Positions 42,470 to 51,229 of a DNA stretch of 64,000 nucleotides are shown in pieces. The stretch spans positions 35,710-99,709 of the forward strand of contig NZ_JFHD01000025.1 in NCBI RefSeq assembly GCF_000698575.1. The letters are read 5' to 3'. Origin of the DNA: Caballeronia zhejiangensis (GTDB lineage Bacteria; Pseudomonadota; Gammaproteobacteria; Burkholderiales; Burkholderiaceae). The notes under the pieces were generated by a model that worked only from the letters and a program-made list of their open reading frames with translations, ran no database searches and had not been told where the DNA came from. Numbering within the stretch: the stretch's first letter is position 1; every line of letters begins with the position of its first letter. Made by a program: the position numbers and the translations under genes.

Positions 42470-42545
<76 letters not shown>

Positions 42546-42563
42546 TTGCAGAACAGAAACGAG

Positions 42564-42592
42564 ATTGTATAGGGCCTTTTCGAAGTTGTAAA
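42564..42592 (-). promoter_or_regulatory. promoter of tRNA-Ala
   Basis: The minus strand shows TTTACA (42592-42587), 17 bp, TACAAT (42569-42564), 18 nt upstream of the tRNA 5' end. Confidence 0.65.
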
Positions 42593-42680
42593 TACCCTCT
42601 GACGACTTCAGTGAAACTTTTTGCCTCGACAGACGCCGATGCGCGCAATGGATCACGCCCCGCGATCCATTGCGCGGACC

Positions 42681-44090
42681 TCAACCCGCCGCCTTTTCCA
42701 GACGCGCCAACACGACATCGCGTCCGAAGAGCATCAGGACGGCATCGATCGACGGCGTGTGGGTCGTGCCCGCGACCAGCAGGCGCACCGGCATCGCGAG
42801 TTGCGGCATTTTCAGCTTGTGCGCGGCGAGCGTCGCCTTGAGCGCGGCCGCGATCGCTTCCTTGGTCCACTCGATGTTCGCGAGCGCCGCACGCAGGTCC
42901 GCGATAGCCGGACGCACCGCATCGGTGACGTGCTGCGCGAAGGCGTCCGCATCGATCACCGGCTCACGATAGAACATGGCGGCGTTATCGGCGATTTCCT
43001 TCACCGTCGATGCGCGGTCCTTCAAGAGCCCGATCACCTGATCGAGCGGCGCGCCGCCGTCGATCGCCGCGGCATCGATACCGGCCTGCAGCAGGAACGG
43101 CTTCGTCAGCTCGGCGAGACGCGCGTTGTCCGCTTCCTTGATGTAGTGCGCGTTGAGCCAGTTCAGCTTGTCGTGGTCGTACTGCGCGGGCGACTTGCCG
43201 AGATGCTCGAGATCGAACCATTCGACGAACTGCTCGCGCGAGAAAATCTCCGCATCGCCATGCGACCAGCCGAGGCGCGCCAGATAGTTGACCACCGCTT
43301 CCGGCAGATAGCCATTGTCGCGATAGCCCGTCACGCTCATCGCGCCGTGGCGCTTGCTCATCTTCTCGCCCTGCTCGTTCAGCACGGTCGGCAGATGCGC
43401 GTACACCGGCACCTCGCCGCCGAGCGCGCGCAGAATGTTGATCTGGCGCGGCGTGTTGTTGACGTGATCGTCGCCGCGAATCACATGCGTGATCTTCATG
43501 TCGAGATCGTCGACGACCACGCAGAAGTTATACGTCGGCGTGCCGTCGGGGCGCGCGATCACGAGGTCGTCGAGTTCCTCGTTCGAAATTTCGATGTGGC
43601 CTTTCACCGCGTCGTCCCATGCGACCGTGCCCGAGAGCGGATTGCGAAAGCGCACGACAGGCTTCACGCCTTCCGGAACCGGCGGCAGCACCTTGCCCGG
43701 CTCGGGGCGCCACGTACCGTCGTAGCGCGGCTTCTCGCCCGCGGCGCGCTGACGCTCGCGCAGCGCGTCGAGCTCTTCCGTCGACATGTAGCAGTGATAC
43801 GCGAGCCCCTTTTCCATCATCTGCGCGATGACCTCGCGATAACGGTCCATGCGCTGCATCTGATAGAACGGGCCTTCGTCGAAATCGAGCCCGAGCCACG
43901 CCATGCCTTCGAGAATCGCATCGACCGACGCATCGGTGGAGCGCTCGAGATCGGTGTCCTCGATGCGCAGCACGAAAGTGCCCTTCATCTTGCGCGCGAA
44001 CGCCCACGGATAGAGCGCGGAGCGGATGTTGCCGAGATGGATGAAGCCGGTCGGACTCGGAGCGAAGCGTGTGCGGACTTGGGTGGTCAT
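42681..44090 (-). CDS. gltX: glutamyl-tRNA synthetase
   Basis: This 469-residue class I synthetase has the HIGH-type motif HLGN at 18-21 (in APSPTGFIHLGNIRSALY), KMSKR at 243-247, and the all-helical anticodon-binding C-terminal domain. It charges tRNA-Glu. It is encoded immediately upstream of a tRNA-Ala and two tRNA-Glu genes on the same strand. A TATAAT (minus strand, 44158-44153) about 60 nt before the start is the likely -10. Only one copy is seen here, so I cannot judge discrimination toward tRNA-Gln. Confidence 0.96.
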   Translation of the reverse strand: MTTQVRTRFAPSPTGFIHLGNIRSALYPWAFARKMKGTFVLRIEDTDLERSTDASVDAILEGMAWLGLDFDEGPFYQMQRMDRYREVIAQMMEKGLAYHCYMSTEELDALRERQRAAGEKPRYDGTWRPEPGKVLPPVPEGVKPVVRFRNPLSGTVAWDDAVKGHIEISNEELDDLVIARPDGTPTYNFCVVVDDLDMKITHVIRGDDHVNNTPRQINILRALGGEVPVYAHLPTVLNEQGEKMSKRHGAMSVTGYRDNGYLPEAVVNYLARLGWSHGDAEIFSREQFVEWFDLEHLGKSPAQYDHDKLNWLNAHYIKEADNARLAELTKPFLLQAGIDAAAIDGGAPLDQVIGLLKDRASTVKEIADNAAMFYREPVIDADAFAQHVTDAVRPAIADLRAALANIEWTKEAIAAALKATLAAHKLKMPQLAMPVRLLVAGTTHTPSIDAVLMLFGRDVVLARLEKAAG

Positions 44091-44281
44091 TGCTGTTTAC
44101 TCGATGAATGGCAGTGCGCCAGGCGCTGAAATGCCGCGCAAAATGAGACGAAATTATACTCGCCGCCCGCTTCGCGCCGGTCCGCGCGCCTTTTGTTTTA
44201 TGATGTGCGCGCTTTTCAAGATCTCCCCGAACGCCCGCATCGACGGGCCTGCCGGAACCCGCCGCACCGCTGGAGCACACT

Positions 44282-45223
44282 TTGAGTTCATCGTCACCCC
44301 GTCTTTCGCGCCGCGCGTTTTCGCTCGCGGCCGCGTCGTCCGTTCTCGCCGCCTGCACTACCACGAGCGGCGGCAATTCAGGCGAAACGGCGATCGTCAC
44401 GCCGCCGGCGCCGCCGAAGGCAGAACCGCAACAACCGATGCGTATCGGGCTCGCGCTCGGCGGCGGCGCCGCGCGCGGCTTCGCGCATATCGGCGTGATC
44501 AAGGCGCTCGAGGCGCGCAACGTGCGCGTGGATCTCGTCGCGGGCACGAGCGCCGGCTCGGTCATCGCGGCGCTGTACGCATCGGGGATGAGCGGCATCG
44601 CGATCAACAAGCTCGCCCTCACGATGGACGAAGCCTCGATCAGCGACTGGGCGATGCCCTTTCGCGCGCGCGGCATCCTGCAAGGCGTCGCGCTGCAGAA
44701 CTACCTGAACAGGACGCTCGACAACCGTCCGATCGAAAAGATGGCGAAGCCGCTCGGCATCGTCGCCACGGATCTGAAGAGCGGCCAGCCGATTCTCTTT
44801 CAGCGCGGCAACACGGGCGTCGCTGTGCGGGCGTCGTGCAGCGTGCCGTCGATTTTCGAGCCGGTGAAGATCGGCGATCGCGAGTATGTCGACGGCGGGC
44901 TCGTGAGTCCGGTGCCAGCGGCGTTCGCGCACAAGATGGGCGCGGATTTCGTGATCGCCGTCGATATTTCGGCGCGGCCGGAAAGCGGGCTGACATCGAG
45001 CTCGTTCGACGTGCTGATGCAGACCTTCACGATCATGGGCCAGACCATCAAGGCCTACGAGCTCGACAAATACGCGAACGCGGTCGTTCGCCCCAACCTC
45101 AACGCGATGAGCAGCAGCGATTTCAGCCAGCGCAATGCATCGATTCTCGCGGGCGAGGAAGCCGTCGCCAAGATGTGGCCGACGTTGCAGCGACAGCTCG
45201 CGGAGCGCGGCGCGAAGGTCTGA
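44282..45223 (+). CDS. patatin-like phospholipase lipoprotein
   Basis: A TTG at 44282, with GGAG seven bases upstream, gives 313 residues. The signal ends VLAAC, so C25 is the lipidated residue. After a Pro/Ala linker the patatin domain follows: oxyanion-hole GGGAARGF (60-67), nucleophile S90 in GTSAGS, and D204 in VDGG of the Ser-Asp dyad. This is the RssA/NTE-like branch. It should hydrolyse phospholipids or acyl esters at the membrane surface. It is divergent from gltX. Confidence 0.88.
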   Translation: MSSSSPRLSRRAFSLAAASSVLAACTTTSGGNSGETAIVTPPAPPKAEPQQPMRIGLALGGGAARGFAHIGVIKALEARNVRVDLVAGTSAGSVIAALYASGMSGIAINKLALTMDEASISDWAMPFRARGILQGVALQNYLNRTLDNRPIEKMAKPLGIVATDLKSGQPILFQRGNTGVAVRASCSVPSIFEPVKIGDREYVDGGLVSPVPAAFAHKMGADFVIAVDISARPESGLTSSSFDVLMQTFTIMGQTIKAYELDKYANAVVRPNLNAMSSSDFSQRNASILAGEEAVAKMWPTLQRQLAERGAKV

Positions 45224-45264
45224 ACTTCTGCAATGCGAAGCATCGGCGCAAAAGAATGCCCGCA

Positions 45265-45297
45265 AAACAAAACGGCGGCTTCTCACGAAGCCGCCGT
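45265..45297. terminator. terminator of the isc operon / patatin gene
   Basis: ACGGCGGCTTC (45272-45282) pairs perfectly with 45287-45297 over a TCAC loop. On the minus strand TTTTGTTTTG follows. It lies 20 nt after the iscX stop and between convergent genes. Confidence 0.82.
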
Positions 45298-45316
45298 CAT
45301 GGCGAATTAGAACCGG

Positions 45317-45514
45317 TCAGTAGTCCGCGTCCTCGATCCAGGCCGCCTGGATTGCCTCGAGAATCTTCTCGTTGGACTTTTCGGGATCGTCGTCGAAACC
45401 GTCGAGTTCGGTGATCCAGCGATGCAGGTCAGTGAAACGCACATATTGGGGATCGACATCCTGATGCGCGTCGGTGAGTGCCATCGCGATCTCCTGGGTA
45501 TCTGTCCACTTCAT
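45317..45514 (-). CDS. iscX: Fe-S assembly protein IscX
   Basis: The ATG at 45514 (MKWTDTQEIAMALTDAH) has AGGAGG upstream and gives 65 residues, the family size. The acidic face (DDDPEKSNEKILEAIQAAWIEDADY) is what binds IscS. IscX competes with frataxin on IscS and tunes cluster synthesis. It is the last gene of the isc operon, 14 nt after fdx. Confidence 0.94.
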   Translation of the reverse strand: MKWTDTQEIAMALTDAHQDVDPQYVRFTDLHRWITELDGFDDDPEKSNEKILEAIQAAWIEDADY

Positions 45515-45528
45515 GGGCGAGCCTCCTG

Positions 45529-45870
45529 TCAGTGATTTTCTTTGGCGTGATTGATGGAGTACCGCGGGATCTCGACCACCAGATCCTCGTCGGCAGGCAC
45601 CATTGCCTGACATGATAACCGCGATGTCGGTTCGAGACCCCACGCTTTATCGAGCAGATCGTCCTCGTCTTCCTCGGACGGCTCGAGCGCGTTGAAGCCC
45701 TCGCGAATGATGACGTGGCACGTCGTGCACGCGCACGATTTCTCGCAGGCGTGCTCGATCTCGATGCCGTGATCCAGCAGATTGTCGCAGATGCTCTTGC
45801 CGATGTCGGCGTCGATCACCGCGCCGTCCGGGCAAAGCTCCACGTGAGGCAGCACAACGATTTGAGGCAT
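45529..45870 (-). CDS. fdx: ISC-type [2Fe-2S] ferredoxin
   Basis: This 113-residue adrenodoxin-like ferredoxin has ligand cysteines C42, C48, C51 and C87; C46 is the extra conserved cysteine of this group. It supplies electrons to IscS/IscU for sulfur reduction and cluster coupling. The gap to hscA is 27 nt. Confidence 0.95.
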   Translation of the reverse strand: MPQIVVLPHVELCPDGAVIDADIGKSICDNLLDHGIEIEHACEKSCACTTCHVIIREGFNALEPSEEDEDDLLDKAWGLEPTSRLSCQAMVPADEDLVVEIPRYSINHAKENH

Positions 45871-45897
45871 GTTTCGTAATTTCTCGAATAGGATGAT

Positions 45898-47763
45898 TTA
45901 GACGTCGTCGAGCTTGCGGCCCGCGAGCGCGCGGCGGATGCTCTTGTTCATGCGGCGCGCGGCGAATTCATCGGTGCCGGTGGCGAGCGTCTTCGTCGCA
46001 TCTTCGATCTTCTCGACCGAATCGCCGTTCGCGAGCGCCGCCAGTTCGGTCACGAGCGCGACGATTTGCGCGCGTTCATCGTCGTCGAGCAGTTCGCCGT
46101 CGGTTTCGAGCGCAACGTGCGTCGCTTCGATGAGACGCTCCGCTTCCACCTGCGCCTCGCGCAACGCACGCGCGCGCATGTCCGTCTCGGCGGTCTTGAA
46201 GCTCTCTTCGAGCATGCGGGCGACTTCGTCGTCGGCGAGTCCGTACGACGGCTTCACGACCACCGACGCCTCCACGCCCGACATCTGCTCGCGCGCGAAC
46301 ACGGACAAGAGACCGTCCGCGTCGACCTGATAGGTCACACGAATGCGCGCCGCGCCCGCCGCCATCGGCGGAATGCCGCGCAACTCGAAGCGCGCGAGCG
46401 ACCGGCAATCGGACACGAGTTCGCGCTCGCCCTGAACGACGTGGATCGCCATCGCGGTCTGGCCGTCCTTGAAGGTCGTGAAATCCTGTGCGCGCGCGGT
46501 CGGGATCGTCGAATTGCGTGGGATGATTTTCTCGGTGAGGCCGCCCATCGTTTCGACGCCGAGCGACAGCGGAATCACGTCGAGCAGCAGCCAGTCGTCG
46601 CCTTCGCCGCGACGGTTGCCCGCGAGCAGATCGGCCTGAATCGCAGCGCCCAGCGCGACGACCTGATCTGGATCGAGATTGATGAGCGGCGGCTGGCCGA
46701 AGAACGTTTCGACCGCGCGGCGGATCACCGGCATGCGCGTGGCGCCGCCAACCAGTACGACGCCCTTGATGTCCTTCGCGGCGACCTTCGCATCGCGCAG
46801 CGCCTTTTTCGTCGGCGTGAGCGTGCGCGCGACGAGCGCCTCGGTCAGCGCGGCGAACTCCGCTTCGGTCACGGCGACATCGATCTGCTGGCCGGTCGAG
46901 AGCGTCGCCTGGACGCGCGTTTCGTTCGTCGACGACAGCGCTTCCTTCGCGTTGCGAACGAGATCGAGCAGCAGGCGCACGTCTTCCGGCGCATCGACCG
47001 ACACGCCCGCCGCCGTCAAGACGTGCCGATACAGCGCGTGATCGAAATCGTCGCCGCCGAGCGCGGAATCGCCGCCCGCCGCGAGCACTTCGAAGACGCC
47101 TTTCGTGAGCTTGAGAATCGACAGATCGAATGTGCCGCCGCCGAGGTCGTAGACGGCGTAGAGGCCTTCCGCGCCGTTATCGAGACCGTAAGCGATCGCG
47201 GCTGCGGTCGGCTCGTTGAGCAGGCGCAGCACGTTCAGGCCGGCGAGCTTCGCCGCGTCCTTCGTCGCCTGACGCTGGGCTTCGTCGAAATAGGCGGGCA
47301 CCGTGATCACCGCGCCGACGAGATCCTCGCCGAGCGTGTCTTCCGCGCGATAACGCAGCGTCGCGAGAATTTCCGCCGATACTTCGACCGGGCTTTTCAC
47401 GCCGTCGACGGTGCGAATCTGCACCATGCCCGGCGCGTCGATGAAATCGTACGGCGCGTTCTCCGCGCCCTCGACCTCGCTCTTGCCGCGGCCCATGAAA
47501 CGCTTGACCGAGACGATCGTATTGCGCGGATCGATGACCGCTTCTTCCTTCGCGGCGCGGCCGATGCGCCGTCCGCCCTTCTCCAGATAGCGCACGACCG
47601 ACGGCAGCAGCACGTGGCCGTCCTCGTCGGGCAGCGCTTCGGGCACGCTGCTGCGCACGGCCGCGACGAGCGAGTTCGTCGTGCCGAGATCGATGCCGAC
47701 CGCCACGCGCCTTTGATGCGGCGCCGGCGCCATGCCGGGTTCTGAGATTTGCAGTAAAGCCAT
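45898..47763 (-). CDS. hscA: Fe-S chaperone HscA
   Basis: The ATG at 47763 (MALLQISEPG) gives 621 residues. The Hsp70 nucleotide-binding domain starts with VGIDLGTTNSL and includes AVYDLGGGTFDLSIL; the substrate-binding domain and helical lid follow. HscA recognises the LPPVK motif of IscU, which is present here in iscU. It works with HscB to release clusters from IscU to acceptors. Confidence 0.95.
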   Translation of the reverse strand: MALLQISEPGMAPAPHQRRVAVGIDLGTTNSLVAAVRSSVPEALPDEDGHVLLPSVVRYLEKGGRRIGRAAKEEAVIDPRNTIVSVKRFMGRGKSEVEGAENAPYDFIDAPGMVQIRTVDGVKSPVEVSAEILATLRYRAEDTLGEDLVGAVITVPAYFDEAQRQATKDAAKLAGLNVLRLLNEPTAAAIAYGLDNGAEGLYAVYDLGGGTFDLSILKLTKGVFEVLAAGGDSALGGDDFDHALYRHVLTAAGVSVDAPEDVRLLLDLVRNAKEALSSTNETRVQATLSTGQQIDVAVTEAEFAALTEALVARTLTPTKKALRDAKVAAKDIKGVVLVGGATRMPVIRRAVETFFGQPPLINLDPDQVVALGAAIQADLLAGNRRGEGDDWLLLDVIPLSLGVETMGGLTEKIIPRNSTIPTARAQDFTTFKDGQTAMAIHVVQGERELVSDCRSLARFELRGIPPMAAGAARIRVTYQVDADGLLSVFAREQMSGVEASVVVKPSYGLADDEVARMLEESFKTAETDMRARALREAQVEAERLIEATHVALETDGELLDDDERAQIVALVTELAALANGDSVEKIEDATKTLATGTDEFAARRMNKSIRRALAGRKLDDV

Positions 47764-47800
47764 CGTTGGTCTTATGGGGTTGTATGCGGCGCGTTTGCCT

Positions 47801-48328
47801 TTAGTGTTCGAGCCGTTCGATCTGCGCGCCGATTTCATGCGCCACGCGTTCGATGAACATCAACTGACGCACGGCCTCGCCCGCCGCCTGATCCGACTTG
47901 CTGTCGATCAGCGCCTCGAGCTTGGTGAAGCGCATGCGCTCTTCGTCGCGCAGTTCGTCGAGCAGCGCTTCGAGCGCACCGATGTTCTTCGCGTTCGCCG
48001 CATCCTCGATATTTTCGCGCCATTCCATCTGCTGCATCAGGAACGCCGGCTCCATCGCGGTGTTGTTCTCCGCGCCGACGTCGATGCCGCGCTGCGCGAG
48101 CATATAGCGCGCGCGCTTCAGCGGATCGCGCAGCGTCTGATACGCCTCGTTCGCGTGCGTGGCCCACTGCATCGCGAGACGCTTCTGCGCATCGCCGGCC
48201 GCGGCGAAACGGTCCGGATGCACTTGCGCCTGCACGGTGCGATAAGCGTCGTCGAGCTTCTGCTGGTCGACGGCGAAGGTCTGCGGCAGATCGAAGAGAT
48301 CGAAGTGACTGTCGGTGAGCGTGGCCAT
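47801..48328 (-). CDS. hscB: Fe-S co-chaperone HscB
   Basis: The 175-residue product has an N-terminal J-domain with HPD at 37-39 and a C-terminal three-helix bundle that binds IscU. It stimulates the HscA ATPase. It is separated from iscA by 83 nt that include a terminator-like hairpin. Confidence 0.94.
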   Translation of the reverse strand: MATLTDSHFDLFDLPQTFAVDQQKLDDAYRTVQAQVHPDRFAAAGDAQKRLAMQWATHANEAYQTLRDPLKRARYMLAQRGIDVGAENNTAMEPAFLMQQMEWRENIEDAANAKNIGALEALLDELRDEERMRFTKLEALIDSKSDQAAGEAVRQLMFIERVAHEIGAQIERLEH

Positions 48329-48360
48329 GCTATGTCTGTGAATTCAGTGTGCGCGAATGA

Positions 48361-48381
48361 AAAAGGCGGCACGCGCCGCCT
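48361..48381 (-). terminator. intra-operon terminator between iscA and hscB
   Basis: On the minus strand, AGGCGGC-GCGT-GCCGCCT is followed by TTTT. It starts about 30 nt after the iscA stop and lies upstream of hscB. Partial termination here would uncouple iscRSUA from hscBA-fdx-iscX. Confidence 0.7.
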
Positions 48382-48411
48382 CTTTTGCCGATACCGCCGG
48401 CGTCATTCCCG

Positions 48412-48735
48412 TCAGACGCGGAACGATTCGCCGCAGCCGCATTCGTCCTTCGCGTTCGGATTGTTGAACTTGAAGCCTTCGTTCAGGCCTTCGCGGGCGA
48501 AGTCCAGCTCGGTGCCGTCGAGATACGGAAGACTCTTCGGATCGATCACGATCTTCACGCCCGACGACTCGAACACGGTGTCTTCCGGTGCGAGCTCGTC
48601 GACATACTCGAGCTTGTACGCGAGGCCCGAACAGCCCGTCGTCCGCACGCCCAGCCGCAAGCCGACGCCCTTGCCGCGCCGCGTCAGATACTTCTGTACG
48701 TGTTGTGCCGCTTTATCCGTCAACGTGATTGCCAT
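48412..48735 (-). CDS. iscA: A-type Fe-S carrier IscA
   Basis: The ATG at 48735 (MAITLTDKAAQHV) gives 107 residues. The three conserved cysteines are C35 (TTGCSGLAY), C99 and C101 (DECGCGESF). IscA carries iron or clusters to [4Fe-4S] targets. A GC-rich hairpin (GGGGC/GCCCC) lies in the 50-nt spacer to iscU. Confidence 0.95.
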   Translation of the reverse strand: MAITLTDKAAQHVQKYLTRRGKGVGLRLGVRTTGCSGLAYKLEYVDELAPEDTVFESSGVKIVIDPKSLPYLDGTELDFAREGLNEGFKFNNPNAKDECGCGESFRV

Positions 48736-48785
48736 AGTCTTCGCTTCTCTCTTCGGGGCGCCGCCCCGGACGCCCGTCGTCACAA

Positions 48786-49214
48786 TTACGCCGCTGCCTG
48801 CTTCGATTCCGCCGCTGCCGCTTCCGGCGCCGCGACGCCATGACGCTGCTTGTAGTCCGCAACCGCCGCCTTGATCGCGTCTTCCGCGAGGATCGAGCAG
48901 TGGATCTTCACCGGCGGCAGCGCCAGTTCTTCGGCGATCTGCGTGTTCTTGATGGTGAGCGCCTGATCCAGCGTCTTGCCCTTCACCCATTCGGTGACGA
49001 GCGAGCTCGATGCGATCGCCGAGCCGCAGCCGTAGGTCTTGAACTTCGCGTCCTCGATCACGCCATCCGCGCCCACGCGGATCTGCAGCTTCATCACGTC
49101 GCCGCACGCCGGCGCGCCGACCATGCCGGTGCCGACGGTGTCGTCGTCCTTCGAAAACGAGCCGACGTTACGCGGGTTTTCGTAGTGGTCCAGAACCTTG
49201 TCGCTATAAGCCAT
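48786..49214 (-). CDS. iscU: Fe-S scaffold IscU
   Basis: The 142-residue product has ligand cysteines C37 (GAPACGDV), C63 (YGCGSAIASSS) and C106 (HCSILAEDAI), with D39 and the HscA-binding LPPVK at 99-103. Clusters are built here from IscS sulfur. The last ~15 residues are an Ala/Glu tail. Confidence 0.96.
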   Translation of the reverse strand: MAYSDKVLDHYENPRNVGSFSKDDDTVGTGMVGAPACGDVMKLQIRVGADGVIEDAKFKTYGCGSAIASSSLVTEWVKGKTLDQALTIKNTQIAEELALPPVKIHCSILAEDAIKAAVADYKQRHGVAAPEAAAAESKQAAA

Positions 49215-49262
49215 GATTCAAACTCTCCTAATATTCGGTGTCGCGTGGCGCTCAGTGGTCGC

Positions 49263-50486
49263 TTAGTGCGCAGCCCACTGGATGGTCGAGATGTCGATGC
49301 CGTCCTTGTGCATTTCCCAGAGCGGCGACAGATCGCGCAGTTTCGCGATCTTGTTCTTCAGCAGGTTGATCACATAGTCGACGTCCTGCTCGGTGGTGAA
49401 GCGGCCGACCGTGAAGCGGATCGAGCTGTGCGCGAGTTCGTCGTTACGGCCGAGCGCGCGCAGCACATAAGAGGGCTCGAGCGACGCCGACGTGCACGCC
49501 GAACCCGACGACACCGCGACGTCCTTCACCGCCATGATCAGCGATTCGCCTTCGACGAAGTTGAAGCTGATGTTGAGGTTGTGCGGCACGCGGCGTTCCA
49601 TGTCGCCGTTGACGTACACCTCTTCGATGTCCTGCAGCCCCTTCAGCAGACGGTCGCGCAGCATGCGGATGCGCTCGTTCTCCGTCGCCATTTCCTCACG
49701 CGCGATGCGGAACGCTTCGCCCATGCCGACGATCTGATGCGTCGCGAGCGTGCCCGAACGCATGCCGCGCTCGTGACCGCCGCCGTGCATCTGCGCTTCG
49801 ATGCGCACGCGCGGCTTGCGACGCACGTACAGCGCGCCGATGCCCTTCGGACCGTACGTCTTGTGAGCCGAAAACGACATCAGATCGACCTTCAGCTTTT
49901 GCAGATCGATTTCGATCTTGCCGGTGGCTTGCGCCGCATCGACGTGGAAAATGATGCCCTTCTCGCGCGTGATCTCGCCGATCGCCTCGATGTCCTGAAT
50001 CACGCCGATTTCGTTGTTCACGCTCATCACGGAGACGAGGATCGTGTCCGGACGGATCGCCGCCTTGAACTTTTCCAGATCGATGAGACCGTCGTCCTTC
50101 ACGTCGAGATACGTGACTTCGTAGCCTTCGCGCTCCAGCTCACGCGTGGTGTCGAGCACGGCCTTGTGCTCGGTCTTCACGGTGATGATGTGCTTGCCCT
50201 TGCTCTTGTAGAAGTGCGCCGCGCCCTTGATGGCGAGGTTGTCCGATTCCGTCGCACCCGACGTCCAGATGATCTCGCGCGGATCGCAATTCACGAGCGC
50301 CGCGACGTTCTCGCGCGCTTCCTCGACCGCACGCTCCGCATCCCAGCCGTACTGGTGGCTGCGCGAGGCCGGATTGCCGAACTGCTCGCGAAGATACGGA
50401 ATCATCTTGTCCACCACGCGCGGATCGACGGGGGTCGTCGCGCTGTAGTCCATGTAAATGGGCAGGTGGGGAATATCGTTGTTCAT
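49263..50486 (-). CDS. iscS: cysteine desulfurase IscS
   Basis: This 407-residue PLP enzyme has Schiff-base K209 (SFSAHKTYGPKG), H107 in KTEHKAV, and persulfide C331 in the mobile loop SSGSACTSASLEPSY. It takes sulfur from cysteine for Fe-S clusters and tRNA thiolation. It lies 84 nt after iscR. Confidence 0.97.
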   Translation of the reverse strand: MNNDIPHLPIYMDYSATTPVDPRVVDKMIPYLREQFGNPASRSHQYGWDAERAVEEARENVAALVNCDPREIIWTSGATESDNLAIKGAAHFYKSKGKHIITVKTEHKAVLDTTRELEREGYEVTYLDVKDDGLIDLEKFKAAIRPDTILVSVMSVNNEIGVIQDIEAIGEITREKGIIFHVDAAQATGKIEIDLQKLKVDLMSFSAHKTYGPKGIGALYVRRKPRVRIEAQMHGGGHERGMRSGTLATHQIVGMGEAFRIAREEMATENERIRMLRDRLLKGLQDIEEVYVNGDMERRVPHNLNISFNFVEGESLIMAVKDVAVSSGSACTSASLEPSYVLRALGRNDELAHSSIRFTVGRFTTEQDVDYVINLLKNKIAKLRDLSPLWEMHKDGIDISTIQWAAH

Positions 50487-50570
50487 CAGTCGCTCCGGGA
50501 AAATCGGTCAAAGCTCTTGGCTGGGACGCTTTCGTCTGCGCGCGCGGCTCGCGCCGGCGCGGCGGTTATG

Positions 50571-51098
50571 TCATCCGGCCAGATTGAAAATGGAATTCGG
50601 CCCCTTGGGCACGACACGCGCGGCCTCGACGCCAGCCGATTCCGCGCGCCGGTCGCGCAGCACCGCCGACGAACCTTCGCGCGCACGCTGCTGGTCGACC
50701 AGATCCTTCAACGAGACGGAATCGAGATACTCGACCATCTTCTGGTTCAGTGTCGCCCAGAGCTCGTGCGTCATGCAGTGGCCGTCGTGCTGCTTCGTGC
50801 CTTCGCACGTGCCCTTGCCGCCGCACTGCGTGGCGTCGATCGGCTCGTCGACCGCGATGATGATGTCGGCAACCGTGACGTTCTCCGCGCGGCGCGCGAG
50901 GTTGTAGCCGCCGCCCGGTCCGCGAACCGATTCGACGATCTCATGCCGCCGCAGCTTGCCGAAGAGCTGTTCGAGGTAGGAAAGCGAGATGCGCTGGCGC
51001 TGACTGATGCCTGCCAGCGTCACCGGGCCCTGCTCCTGGCGCAGCGCCAGGTCGATCATCGCCGTGACGGCGAAACGGCCTTTCGTGGTGAGTCTCAT
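50571..51098 (-). CDS. iscR: Fe-S regulator IscR
   Basis: This 175-residue Rrf2-family protein has the winged HTH YLEQLFGKLRRHEIVESVRGPGGGY and cluster ligands in QCGGKGTC (C92, C98). The third cysteine is C108, nine residues after C98, instead of five as in E. coli (C104), and is followed by MTH. Holo-IscR represses its own operon, and two type-1 sites overlap the promoter. The C-terminal ~30 residues are variable and probably disordered. Confidence 0.95.
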   Translation of the reverse strand: MRLTTKGRFAVTAMIDLALRQEQGPVTLAGISQRQRISLSYLEQLFGKLRRHEIVESVRGPGGGYNLARRAENVTVADIIIAVDEPIDATQCGGKGTCEGTKQHDGHCMTHELWATLNQKMVEYLDSVSLKDLVDQQRAREGSSAVLRDRRAESAGVEAARVVPKGPNSIFNLAG

Positions 51099-51116
51099 AA
51101 TTGGGGGCTAACGCTA

Positions 51117-51141
51117 ATACTCGATGGTTTTCGTCAAGTAT
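51117..51141 (-). promoter_or_regulatory. IscR type-1 box, proximal
   Basis: On the minus strand the 25-bp site reads ATACTTGACG-n5-CATCGAGTAT. By eye it fits 22 of 25 positions of the E. coli type-1 consensus. It covers the -10 and start-site region. Confidence 0.75.
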
Positions 51142-51164
51142 AAATAGCCCACGTTTTTAGTCAA
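51137..51164 (-). promoter_or_regulatory. promoter of iscR operon
   Basis: The minus strand shows TTGACT (51164-51159), 16 bp, TATACT (51142-51137), 39 nt upstream of the iscR ATG. Both elements lie in or next to IscR boxes. Confidence 0.7.
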
Positions 51165-51168
51165 GTAT
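51144..51168 (-). promoter_or_regulatory. IscR type-1 box, distal
   Basis: On the minus strand the 25-bp site reads ATACTTGACT-n5-CGTGGGCTAT, also about 22 of 25 positions. It covers the -35 and is separated from the proximal box by 2 bp. Confidence 0.78.
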
Positions 51169-51229
51169 CCGGGGCGAGATAAGTAGTCTTTTAACGCGTT
51201 TTTTTCGGATCGCGCGGCCGCGCCGCCGC

